64,000 nucleotides of DNA from an uncultured Flavobacteriales bacterium. Lineage in GTDB: Bacteria > Bacteroidota > Bacteroidia > Flavobacteriales > Crocinitomicaceae. Made by a program: the position numbers and the translations under genes. The stretch spans positions 1 to 64,000 of the forward strand of contig CAMLRS010000015.1 of the NCBI GenBank assembly GCA_946482515.1, written 5' to 3'. The notes under the pieces were generated by a model. It worked only from the letters and a program-made list of their open reading frames with translations. It was not told where the DNA came from and did no database searches. Shown piece after piece: positions 32,753-40,475 of the stretch. How positions within the stretch are numbered: position 1 is the first letter of the stretch; every line of letters begins with the position of its first letter.

Positions 32753-34333
32753 TCAATTTGGGTAAAACCAGGCTACATAAGCAGCATCGCGGCCGTAAAT
32801 GTCCGGATGGATGGTCAGGCGATTGGTTTCATCGGCCGTAACGGTGATGTAATCTACCTGGATATCGATCGGATGCTTGAGCTGGATTTTGCGGTGTTCC
32901 TGGCGGTAGAGCATGGAATCGAGCGAGTCGGGTGGCATCATGCGTTGTTCATCGCGACGGAGAATAAAGCGCGCCAAAGAATCCGGTAGCTGACAGCGAA
33001 TACAACCGTGTGAATAAGAGCGGACGTCGTTGCGAAACAGGCTTTTCGAAGGTGTGTCGTGTACGTAAACCCCATACGGATTGCTGAATTCAAACTTGAT
33101 GATTCCCAATGAATTGTGTGTTCCTGGATCTTGTATTACTTTATACGGAAATGTTTTGTCACGAATGCGTTTCCAGTTCACCGAATACGGATCGATTTCT
33201 TCGGATTTGTTGTAGACACGGTAATGGTTCCGTGCAAAATAACCGGGATTGCGCTTGGCTTCCGGCAGGATTTCCTTGCTGGTAATCGAGTAAGGAATGG
33301 TCCAGTAAGGATAGGAAACGATGGTGCGAATGCGCGATTTGAGCTGCGGCGTTTTGGTGTCGATTTTTCCTACCACGACGTTGTGCATGGAAAAGAGCGT
33401 ATCGTTGTAGTAAATGCGAAGCACGTATTCCGGAATGTTGATCCAGACATAGCGTTCCGGAAAGCGTTCCCGCCAGCGCCAGCGCTCGAGTGAAAGCACA
33501 ATGCGATCGACTTTTGCCTGAGCGGATTCTTCCAGTGCTTTTCGTGTATAGGTTCCGATCACGCCGTCGGTTTTCAGACCGTTGTCGAGCTGGAAGTTGG
33601 AAAGCGCTTGCAGGAAGATGGAATCGGGAACGGCATCTTTGGGCAGGTAGCCTTTGTCGATGAGCGATAAACGCCCCTGTTCGTAGCAGCCTGCTGAATC
33701 TTCCTTGATGTTGGGCAGCTTGAATGTCTTTTCGGAGAAGCTTTTCCCGAAGGAATAGCTGAACAATCCCTGCGCAATGCGTTTGTAATCGTCGTGTGGC
33801 GAGCCCATATCGGCAAACCATTTGCCCCAGTTTTTCACCGTATCGACTTGCTTAGAAAGCGTTTGAACGACCAGCACATCAGGCCAGGAGCAAGGCTTCA
33901 GGCTTTTCGCGGCGGTATCGAGGAAACCGGTTTTGAGATCCTTTACGGCATAACCGAACTGGGTGGTCATCAACAGCTCTTTGGCGATCAGCTCTTTTTG
34001 GTTGTTCACTTTCTGTTTCCAGCGACTCGTTGGCACACCGATGCAAGAGGGTTGTGTAACGATCTGCTGCATGGTTTTTCCTGTTTCTGTCAGCAGGGAA
34101 TCATTGGCCCACAGCGGACGGTAGCCACGCTCGCGGTAGAACGTTTTGATGGATTCGGCAGTGGTTGCGTCAACGCCCAGCTCTTTGATATAGCCTTTTT
34201 CGAGTGCCAGGCGGATCCGCGTATGCAAGGGTTGTTTATCGTCGAAAATAGGATCGGTGTCCGGAATTTTTTCCGCACAGGAAGTGGCTGCAAGCGCAAT
34301 GAATAATATCAGGTAACAGCAGAAAGGCTTCAT
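32753..34333 (-). CDS. L,D-transpeptidase (YcbB-like), lipoprotein
   Basis: 526 residues. Lipoprotein signal ending ATSC near residue 19. A peptidoglycan-binding-like helical region (about 215-265, LDNGLKTDGVIGTYTRKALE) precedes the YkuD catalytic domain (about 300-460), whose motif SYSHGCIRC carries the catalytic Cys, His and Arg. It should make 3-3 cross-links or attach proteins to peptidoglycan in the periplasm. Divergent from the rhomboid gene with a 53-nt gap. Confidence 0.88.
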   Translation of the reverse strand: MKPFCCYLILFIALAATSCAEKIPDTDPIFDDKQPLHTRIRLALEKGYIKELGVDATTAESIKTFYRERGYRPLWANDSLLTETGKTMQQIVTQPSCIGVPTSRWKQKVNNQKELIAKELLMTTQFGYAVKDLKTGFLDTAAKSLKPCSWPDVLVVQTLSKQVDTVKNWGKWFADMGSPHDDYKRIAQGLFSYSFGKSFSEKTFKLPNIKEDSAGCYEQGRLSLIDKGYLPKDAVPDSIFLQALSNFQLDNGLKTDGVIGTYTRKALEESAQAKVDRIVLSLERWRWRERFPERYVWINIPEYVLRIYYNDTLFSMHNVVVGKIDTKTPQLKSRIRTIVSYPYWTIPYSITSKEILPEAKRNPGYFARNHYRVYNKSEEIDPYSVNWKRIRDKTFPYKVIQDPGTHNSLGIIKFEFSNPYGVYVHDTPSKSLFRNDVRSYSHGCIRCQLPDSLARFILRRDEQRMMPPDSLDSMLYRQEHRKIQLKHPIDIQVDYITVTADETNRLTIHPDIYGRDAAYVAWFYPN

Positions 34334-34386
34334 AACAGGAAAATAGCCAAATTTGTGCTAAATATACAGTTTAATCCAGCCCATAG

Positions 34387-35001
34387 ATGGACCAATTATT
34401 AACAACATACATATTCATCCTTGCAACCGTCCTTTTTTCACTCAAAGGATTCAGTGATAGGGATTTTACCGAAAAATACCTCTACAAACCTTACGACGTC
34501 AAACATCACCGGGAATGGTATAGGATCTTCTCGCACACGCTGTTGCATGCCGATTACCTGCACCTGTTCTTCAATATGTTTGCCTTATATGGCTTTGGCC
34601 GACTGGTGGAAATGGAATACATCTACGATTTCGGCAAACCGCTCGGCACGGCTTATTTCATTGCGCTGTACGTTTTGGGCGGCTTATTCGCTACGGCCAT
34701 CCCGTACCTGCGGCACAATGAAAATCCGGGCTATCGCAGCCTGGGAGCTTCCGGCGCTGTTTCCGCGGTGATCTTCGCGGGTATCCTGTTTCATCCGTCA
34801 GCGAACATCTATATTTACACCATTCCGATCCCTGCGTGGATCTTCGGACCGTTGTATCTTGCCTTCGAATTCTGGGCCGATCGGAACAACCGAACGGGCA
34901 TCGCACATGATGCACATATTGGCGGCGCGCTTTTCGGGATTTTATTCGTTTTAATTACTAATATTGAAAGTGTAAAAGACGGCATCAATTTATTATTCTA
35001 A
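34387..35001 (+). CDS. Rhomboid family intramembrane serine protease
   Basis: 204 residues, a minimal six-helix rhomboid. HADYLHLFFNMFALYGFG motif, nucleophile Ser122 in LGASGAVSA, catalytic His in AHDAHIGGALFG. Third rhomboid in the window and distinct from the mutL-linked pair. Its TAA shares its last base with the next gene's ATG (34999-35001), so it is translationally coupled to the aminotransferase gene. Confidence 0.92.
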   Translation: MDQLLTTYIFILATVLFSLKGFSDRDFTEKYLYKPYDVKHHREWYRIFSHTLLHADYLHLFFNMFALYGFGRLVEMEYIYDFGKPLGTAYFIALYVLGGLFATAIPYLRHNENPGYRSLGASGAVSAVIFAGILFHPSANIYIYTIPIPAWIFGPLYLAFEFWADRNNRTGIAHDAHIGGALFGILFVLITNIESVKDGINLLF

Positions 35002-35858
35002 TGGATCAGCAGGAACTCTTCGTCAATAACAACGGCACAATCATCAGTAACTCAGGACCATCCATTATGGCGGGCAACCGCGGATATACTTATGGCGACG
35101 GACTTTTCGAGAGTATGCGCGTGATGAACGGTCGTGTGCTGAACATCGAAAACCATTTCAATCGCCTGGTTGAAGGTGCCAAGGTGCTCAAAATGCGTTT
35201 TCCTGCTTTTTACACAGCTTCTTTTTTCGAACAACACATCCGCGAGCTGCTAGACCTGTCGAAGATCACAGAAGGCGGCCGTGTGCGACTTTCCATCGAT
35301 CGCCTGGGTGGCGGAACGTACCTGCCGGATGTCAACGAAGTCACTTTTTTCATTGAAGTCTATCCGATCGAAGCGAACCTGTTTGGTTTGAACGCCAAAG
35401 GGCTGGAAGTGGACTTGTACCAGGATATGAAAAAGGTCAAGTCGCCGCTGTCGAATTACAAAACCAAAAACGGCATCATTTACGTGCTGGCGGCAATTTC
35501 TGCCCGTGAAAAAGGCCTCGACGATATGCTGCTCACCAACGAAAAAGGGCAGATCCTCGAAAGCTCCAACAGCAACCTGTTTGTAGTCAGCAACGGCGTG
35601 TTGTATACACCAGGACTCACAGATGGCTGCCTGGCCGGAACGATGCGCATGCAGGTTATCAACCTCGCGATCAAGCACGGTCTGAAGGTCTACGAATGCA
35701 ACATTTTGCCGTCGAACCTGCTCGTAGCCGATGAGGTATTCCTTACCAACGCCGTGCGCGGCATTACCTGGGTAGGCGGCTACCGCACGAAGCGTTATTT
35801 CAACACCACAGCCCGCAAGCTGGTTGCTTATCTCAACGAAGAGTGGGAGCAGCAGTAA
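35001..35858 (+). CDS. Class IV aminotransferase (PabC/IlvE/DAAT family)
   Basis: 285 residues, PLP fold type IV. GYTYGDGLFESMRVMNG near the N-terminus, catalytic Lys in LSNYKTKNG, and ESSNSNLF plus the GTMRMQV phosphate-binding region. It could be aminodeoxychorismate lyase, D-amino-acid or branched-chain aminotransferase; the DGLFE start and length fit PabC-like enzymes but do not decide it. Middle gene of a rhomboid - aminotransferase - Dph6-like operon. Confidence 0.85.
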   Translation: MDQQELFVNNNGTIISNSGPSIMAGNRGYTYGDGLFESMRVMNGRVLNIENHFNRLVEGAKVLKMRFPAFYTASFFEQHIRELLDLSKITEGGRVRLSIDRLGGGTYLPDVNEVTFFIEVYPIEANLFGLNAKGLEVDLYQDMKKVKSPLSNYKTKNGIIYVLAAISAREKGLDDMLLTNEKGQILESSNSNLFVVSNGVLYTPGLTDGCLAGTMRMQVINLAIKHGLKVYECNILPSNLLVADEVFLTNAVRGITWVGGYRTKRYFNTTARKLVAYLNEEWEQQ

Positions 35859-36574
35859 CCAAGCCACTTGCGTACATGAACTGGAGCGGGGGCAAGGATA
35901 GCTCACTCGCGTTGCACACGGTTTTAACTCAACAGGATTTCCAGGTTTCCGCACTCGTCACGACAGTAAATGCCGCGCATCGTCGTATTTCCATGCATGG
36001 AGTGCGCGAAGAGCTGCTGGAACTACAGGCTGCGTCGATTGGGATTCCCTTGCATAAGATCATTGTTCCGGATAGTCCTTCCATGTCGGATTACGAAACG
36101 GCCATGGCCAACGGATTGCAGCCCTTACTCGATCAGGGCGTAACGCACAGCATTTTCGGCGATATTTTCCTCGAAGACCTGCGCCAGTACCGCGAGAACA
36201 AGTTGAGGGAGTTCAGTCTGACCGGAATTTTTCCATTGTGGAAAAAGGATACCAAAGCGCTGGTGGAAACTTTCATCGACATGGGATTCAAAACCATTGT
36301 CGTGTGCACACAAGCCGATAAGCTCGATGCATCGTTTACCGGAAGAATCATCGATCGCGATTTTCTGAAAGATCTTCCTGCCGATGTCGACCCATGTGGT
36401 GAAAACGGCGAGTTCCACACTTTCGTCTTCGACGGCCCGATTTTCAAACAACCCGTTCCATTTACGATAGGCGAGCGCGTGTTTCGCAACTATCCGGCTC
36501 CGTCAGGCGACTCGGATGATACCTGTGGGAGTGGGAAAGGCGTTTCCGGGTTTCATTATATCGATCTTTTGTAA
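35843..36574 (+). CDS. Dph6-like ATP-pyrophosphatase (diphthine-ammonia ligase family)
   Basis: 243 residues. PP-loop SGGKDSSLAL, MHGVREELLELQA, and SIFGDIFLEDLRQYRE match the Dph6/MJ0570 family of N-type ATP-pyrophosphatases. Bacteria lack diphthamide, so the true substrate is unknown. The GTG at 35843 (16-nt overlap with the upstream gene) is preferred because an ATG at 35876 would remove the beta strand before the PP-loop. Last gene of its operon; followed by a repeat-filled gap. Confidence 0.85.
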   Translation: MGAAVTKPLAYMNWSGGKDSSLALHTVLTQQDFQVSALVTTVNAAHRRISMHGVREELLELQAASIGIPLHKIIVPDSPSMSDYETAMANGLQPLLDQGVTHSIFGDIFLEDLRQYRENKLREFSLTGIFPLWKKDTKALVETFIDMGFKTIVVCTQADKLDASFTGRIIDRDFLKDLPADVDPCGENGEFHTFVFDGPIFKQPVPFTIGERVFRNYPAPSGDSDDTCGSGKGVSGFHYIDLL

Positions 36575-36910
36575 CCGTCCTCCTTCGGCGGATCTTCGAC
36601 AGTGGACGCTAAGAACACGCAGAGGACGCAGTGTTTTTTCTTTTTTCACCACAAAAGGCACAAAAGCGTAGGTTAAGTGCTTGCATAGTTTAAAGCGCTC
36701 CCGACACTTCGGTCGTGACCTACACAAAAGGAAATCTATATCCAGAACAGAACTTTTGTGTAATCCCGATGCAATCGGGATGCTTCGAACCACACACAGG
36801 ACGTCCAATTTTCTTTTGTGCCTTTTGTGGTGAAAAAGTACATATCATTTTACGCATTGCCAGAGTCTCTGGGGCTTTGCGAAAAATTCTGCGTCCTCCG
36901 CGGTTAAAAG
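36575..36910. repeat. Nested inverted-repeat region between convergent genes
   Basis: 336 nt with no gene. Repeat E (36575-36606) is followed by three nested inverted pairs: GCAGAGGACGCAG (36619-36631) with 36889-36901 (12/13); a perfect 25-nt pair 36642-36666 with 36813-36837 (core CACCACAAAAGGCACAAAAG); TACACAAAAG (36721-36730) with CTTTTGTGTA (36753-36762). ATCCCGAT-GCA-ATCGGGAT sits at 36763-36781. The whole can fold as one long cruciform. Confidence 0.85.
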
Positions 36911-38026
36911 CTATTGCACTTGCACAAACCGCCCATTCGCCATACGGAATTTCATCCCTGAGAGCTTGAACGTTTTCCCGTCGCCCATTGTTGCGATGTT
37001 CACCAGGTCTTCTTCCATCGTATGCACGCTTCCACCGGTTGCGTAGGCGATATCGAGGTACAGCGTATTCATGCGGTCGGTGACGCCGCATACCACGATT
37101 TTCACCGGGATTTTCTGCTGTTTCAGGTATTCGAGCAGGAACATATCGCAGGGATTTTCCCAGTTATCGGCTATCAGCACCACATTTCCTTTGCTTTCGG
37201 GGTATTTTTTCAGCGCATAACAGATGGCTTCCAGGTCGTTTTCCATATGATCACCTTTCTGCATCGCTTCCACGGCTTTATCGATCACTTTGTTTGCGTT
37301 GCCGCTTTCAATTGTCCACATCCCGGTTGGATCTTCTTTGGCTACCTGGTTGTTGCTTTTTTCATCGTCGTCATTGAAAAACACGATCTGCTTAAATGTA
37401 TTCAGTTTCTGATTCGCTTTGATCCATAGCAGGAGCTGGGCAGTATATGGCGACATACTTCCGGTAACGTCCATGACAACCAGCATATTTTTCCAGTTCG
37501 ATTGCCGTCCGAAAACTTTCAGCAGCGTTGAATCGGATGGAGGTGTTTTGCCACTGATCACACCCATCATATCACGGTGTTCCTCTTCGAACGTTGGCAT
37601 AGGGCGGTAGTAAACGACAAATCCGTGGAAGTAATTTTGCATCTCGGCGGTCGATTTGATGCCGGTTTGCTTGACGAGGTTCCACTTGACGATACCGCTG
37701 TTGAACGCCTCGGGAAGCTGAATATAGAGCTCGAGGATGCGCTTGCGGTTGAGCTCTGAGAAATCCGCTCCAACCGGGTAGTCGGAATAAACCAGGTCGA
37801 TGCGGATAATGGTTTGCTGGCGGAGAAAAGCCACATCATCCGGGTTCAGAATGGTGTGCTCGCCGGGCGTCATTTTCACCTTTTTGGTGTCGAAGCCGAT
37901 ATCCTCGACTTTATACTTTTCGATTTTTACCGTGTCGCGGAATTTAATGGTTTCATGGACACTTACCTGAGCGACGGCCACCTTTGCAAAAAGAAAGAAT
38001 ACAGCCAGTAAGGAGATGGTTTTCAT
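36911..38026 (-). CDS. Secreted VWA-domain protein
   Basis: 371 residues from ATG 38026 (MKTISLLAVFFLFAKVAVAQ signal peptide); an ATG 15 codons upstream would bury the signal. A von Willebrand factor A fold covers about 185-355, with MIDAS motif VVMDVTGSMSPY, a conserved Asp in LIADNWENP and DLEAICYALKKY. The N-terminal ~165 residues are unrecognised. A metal-dependent protein-binding role in the periplasm or outer membrane is likely. Confidence 0.75.
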   Translation of the reverse strand: MKTISLLAVFFLFAKVAVAQVSVHETIKFRDTVKIEKYKVEDIGFDTKKVKMTPGEHTILNPDDVAFLRQQTIIRIDLVYSDYPVGADFSELNRKRILELYIQLPEAFNSGIVKWNLVKQTGIKSTAEMQNYFHGFVVYYRPMPTFEEEHRDMMGVISGKTPPSDSTLLKVFGRQSNWKNMLVVMDVTGSMSPYTAQLLLWIKANQKLNTFKQIVFFNDDDEKSNNQVAKEDPTGMWTIESGNANKVIDKAVEAMQKGDHMENDLEAICYALKKYPESKGNVVLIADNWENPCDMFLLEYLKQQKIPVKIVVCGVTDRMNTLYLDIAYATGGSVHTMEEDLVNIATMGDGKTFKLSGMKFRMANGRFVQVQ

Positions 38027-38080
38027 AGGCTTCGTTTTCGATAGAATGTCGGAAACAGAAAAAGGTAACAAGAAATTTTA

Positions 38081-38116
38081 CCGTCCACCACGGCGGATCT
38101 TCGACAGAGGATGCAG
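38081..38116. repeat. Interspersed repeat E, copy 2
   Basis: CCGTCCACCACGGCGGATCT then TCGACAGAGGATGCAG. Shares the core GGCGGATCTTCGACAG with 36575-36606 and, inverted, with 55457-55489. Confidence 0.8.
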
Positions 38117-38152
38117 GGTTATCGCAATGATCGCAAAGTAATATTGCAAGTA

Positions 38153-38860
38153 TCAAACATCATTTAAGAACCAGCTGAATGTCGTTTCAAGATAAGAATG
38201 AAGATACTGTTGCGCATTGCCTGAAACGAAACCGAAATTCTTCAGACTGCGGTAAGGACTTCCCGGTGACGGCAGAGCCCGGCATTCGATTGTTCCACCA
38301 CCGGCTACATCCAGCACGCGGATAATGGGATTCACAGGATCGGTTCCGCCCAGCTGCGCGATGAGTGCGTGTTGCTGTTGTTCGGAGGCTTTTTTGTTGA
38401 TGGTCAGCTCGGTATGAACGCTGAAGAAAGCAGGAATCAGCAGCATGTTGTTCATGACACCTTTGGAAGTGCAAAGGATGCGGATGGTTTCGCCTGTGGC
38501 TGGAGTTCGGAAAAAGCGGTGATTGTAAACGCGTTTGGTGAGATCGGTATCGGAAGATGATTGCCCTTTGCGCTCGCAGGAATAAATGGCATCCGTGATC
38601 CCGATTTGGTGGCGTTTCAGGCTGTGGAGCAGGCTTTCAACGGCTGCTTTTTCGCTTTCGTGGTCAATAAACTCGCGGTACCAATGCCAGAACCGGTTGC
38701 GTTCGCTGCCGTAGAAAAAAGCAGGTTTTTGCTGATTGTCGGTTGCCATTGGTTTGGGATTGCCTTTGAGTGTATAAGGAAACGTTGGGAAGCTGCCCAG
38801 GATGATGCGCGATTCAGCCAGTTGTGGGCGTTCGATGTCGATTCGCGGATGAAATTCCAT
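38153..38860 (-). CDS. Uracil-DNA glycosylase superfamily protein
   Basis: 235 residues. RIILGSFPTFPYT, FFYGSERNRFWHWYREF, GITDAIYSCERKG and the C-terminal ALPSPGSPYRS follow the order of motifs in the UDG superfamily, closest by eye to the hypoxanthine/mismatch-type (family 6) glycosylases. The N-terminal HPRIDIERPQLAESR is a typical small lead. Catalytic specificity cannot be assigned. It begins one base after the topoisomerase stop codon, so the two DNA-repair genes are coupled. Confidence 0.7.
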   Translation of the reverse strand: MEFHPRIDIERPQLAESRIILGSFPTFPYTLKGNPKPMATDNQQKPAFFYGSERNRFWHWYREFIDHESEKAAVESLLHSLKRHQIGITDAIYSCERKGQSSSDTDLTKRVYNHRFFRTPATGETIRILCTSKGVMNNMLLIPAFFSVHTELTINKKASEQQQHALIAQLGGTDPVNPIIRVLDVAGGGTIECRALPSPGSPYRSLKNFGFVSGNAQQYLHSYLETTFSWFLNDV

Positions 38861-38861
38861 G

Positions 38862-39920
38862 TCACAAGATACCTTTTTTCTGCTTTTCCGCTGGCTGTTT
38901 CAATTGCTTGAGCAGGTGCATCAGGCGTTTTTCGGTAGCTGTGAGCTCGCCCGACGGTTTCGCAGCTTTTGCAGAAAGCATGTCCAGTTGATCGTTTTCG
39001 TAGAGCTCAAAGATCAACGGGTGGACGTAGTATTTCTTACAGACATTGCGCGTGTTGCCCAGCTTGGCGCTCACTTCGTCGAGTGTTTCCAGGATCTTCC
39101 GTTTTTTATCGGCTGCCGATTCGCCTTTGCCGGCGCTGTGTAACAGCTCGAGCGCCTGAACAGTTCCGACCCATGTCCGCAGATCTTTGGAGCTGAATGA
39201 TGGTCCGGCTATGTTTTTGATATAGGAATTTACTTTTCCGGAGTCGATGGATTTGCGCTGGCCATTTTCATCTAAAAACTGGAACAGCTCCTGTCCGGGA
39301 ATATCGCGGCATTGACCAACAATACGTGCCAGGCGGCGATCGCTTAGTGTAATGGTATGTGCAATGCCTTTTTTACCGGAAAAACTGAATACCATCCTGC
39401 TGCCGTTGATTTTCACGTGGCGGTCTTTGAGCGTTGTCAGTCCGTAGGAACGGTTGCTCTTTTCGTATTCGCCGTTGCCAATGCGGATCGCGGTGTTTTC
39501 CATGACCGAAAGCACGGTGGCAATGACTTTTGTTTCGGTCAGGCTGCGTTGTGCGAGGTCTTTCCGGATTTGCTTCCGCAGCTTGGGCAACACTTTCCCA
39601 AAAGCAAGCAGATCGTCGTATTTGCTCTGATTGCGCGATTGCTGCCATTCGATGTGGTAGCGGTATTGTTTTCGACCGCGAGCATCTCTTCCTGTGGCTT
39701 GCAGATGCCCGTTCGCTTTCCGGCAGATCCAGACCTGTGTCCACGCCGGCGGAATGGCCAGTTTCCGGATGCGCTCCATGTCGCGTTCGGAAGCCTGTTT
39801 CCCATTATCCAGCAAATAACGGAATTCATCTCCGTCACGCACACGGACAATGCCGGCTTCGTGATCGGTAACGTAGACCAGTCCGGCCAGTTCTTCAGGA
39901 ATCCCCGGTTGTTGCGACAT
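38862..39920 (-). CDS. DNA topoisomerase IB
   Basis: 352 residues, poxvirus-like type IB enzyme that relaxes supercoils through a 3'-phosphotyrosine. Active-site set: Arg in ENTAIRIGNGEY, Lys in the FSFSGKKG loop, Arg in SSKDLRTW, and nucleophile Tyr in CKKYYVHP. N-terminal domain IPPAWTQVWICRKANGHLQA with GRDARGRKQYRYH is typical. First gene of a topoisomerase - UDG pair, and divergent from the small 76-residue gene. Confidence 0.92.
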   Translation of the reverse strand: MSQQPGIPEELAGLVYVTDHEAGIVRVRDGDEFRYLLDNGKQASERDMERIRKLAIPPAWTQVWICRKANGHLQATGRDARGRKQYRYHIEWQQSRNQSKYDDLLAFGKVLPKLRKQIRKDLAQRSLTETKVIATVLSVMENTAIRIGNGEYEKSNRSYGLTTLKDRHVKINGSRMVFSFSGKKGIAHTITLSDRRLARIVGQCRDIPGQELFQFLDENGQRKSIDSGKVNSYIKNIAGPSFSSKDLRTWVGTVQALELLHSAGKGESAADKKRKILETLDEVSAKLGNTRNVCKKYYVHPLIFELYENDQLDMLSAKAAKPSGELTATEKRLMHLLKQLKQPAEKQKKGIL

Positions 39921-40042
39921 ACTGCTTGTTTTAACAAAAGTGCACGCACCTGTCGCCGGATGCTTACATCATTGCGGGAAAATCTTACATCATTCCACTC
40001 AAGTCCCGGAAATTGGAAAAGAAATCGTTAGCTTAAGTAAGT

Positions 40043-40273
40043 ATGGAACGTTACGGAAATAAAAGCCGGAAATCGGGGGTGCGTTCGTTTGAAATCGGGA
40101 ACGATTACATCGTTGTTGTCTTCGAAGACGGTGGACGATATCGTTATACCTATCGTTCGGCAGGTAAAAAACAGATCGAGCACATGAAAAAACTGGCTTT
40201 GAAAGGATTAGGTCTCAGTACTTTCATCTCTCAATACGTTAAGGATCGCTACGAAAGCACTAATAAATTCTAA
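40043..40273 (+). CDS. Small conserved-looking protein, possibly KTSC-like
   Basis: 76 residues, basic. Central IVVVFEDGGRYRYTYRS is a beta hairpin of the kind seen in KTSC domains, which often sit in DNA-repair or lysyl-tRNA contexts. The C-terminal half is helical (GLGLSTFISQYVKDRYE). Family assignment is tentative. Divergent from topoisomerase IB with a 122-nt gap; a stop is followed by 202 nt without a gene. Confidence 0.6.
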   Translation: MERYGNKSRKSGVRSFEIGNDYIVVVFEDGGRYRYTYRSAGKKQIEHMKKLALKGLGLSTFISQYVKDRYESTNKF

Positions 40274-40475
40274 CAACGGACTTTATTGTGTGATTTTTTA
40301 CGTTAAAAGAACAATTCCATTACCACCCGTTAATCCTATTTCCATAAATTGCCCTGATAACCCATTAAACTCACTGCTATGCAACCACAATTCAATACCT
40401 CCTGAGAGGACCATTTCCCCATAATCCACTGTTCCAATACCACAACCAATATTCATTTCCTTAAACACACACTTT

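Noticed and set aside
35876..36574. ATG 35876 as start of the Dph6-like gene
   Set aside because: It leaves only three residues before the PP-loop and removes the first beta strand; GTG 35843 is preferred.
36575..36910. Insertion sequence remnant
   Set aside because: Inverted repeats are present, but there is no transposase fragment and no target-site duplication that I can see.
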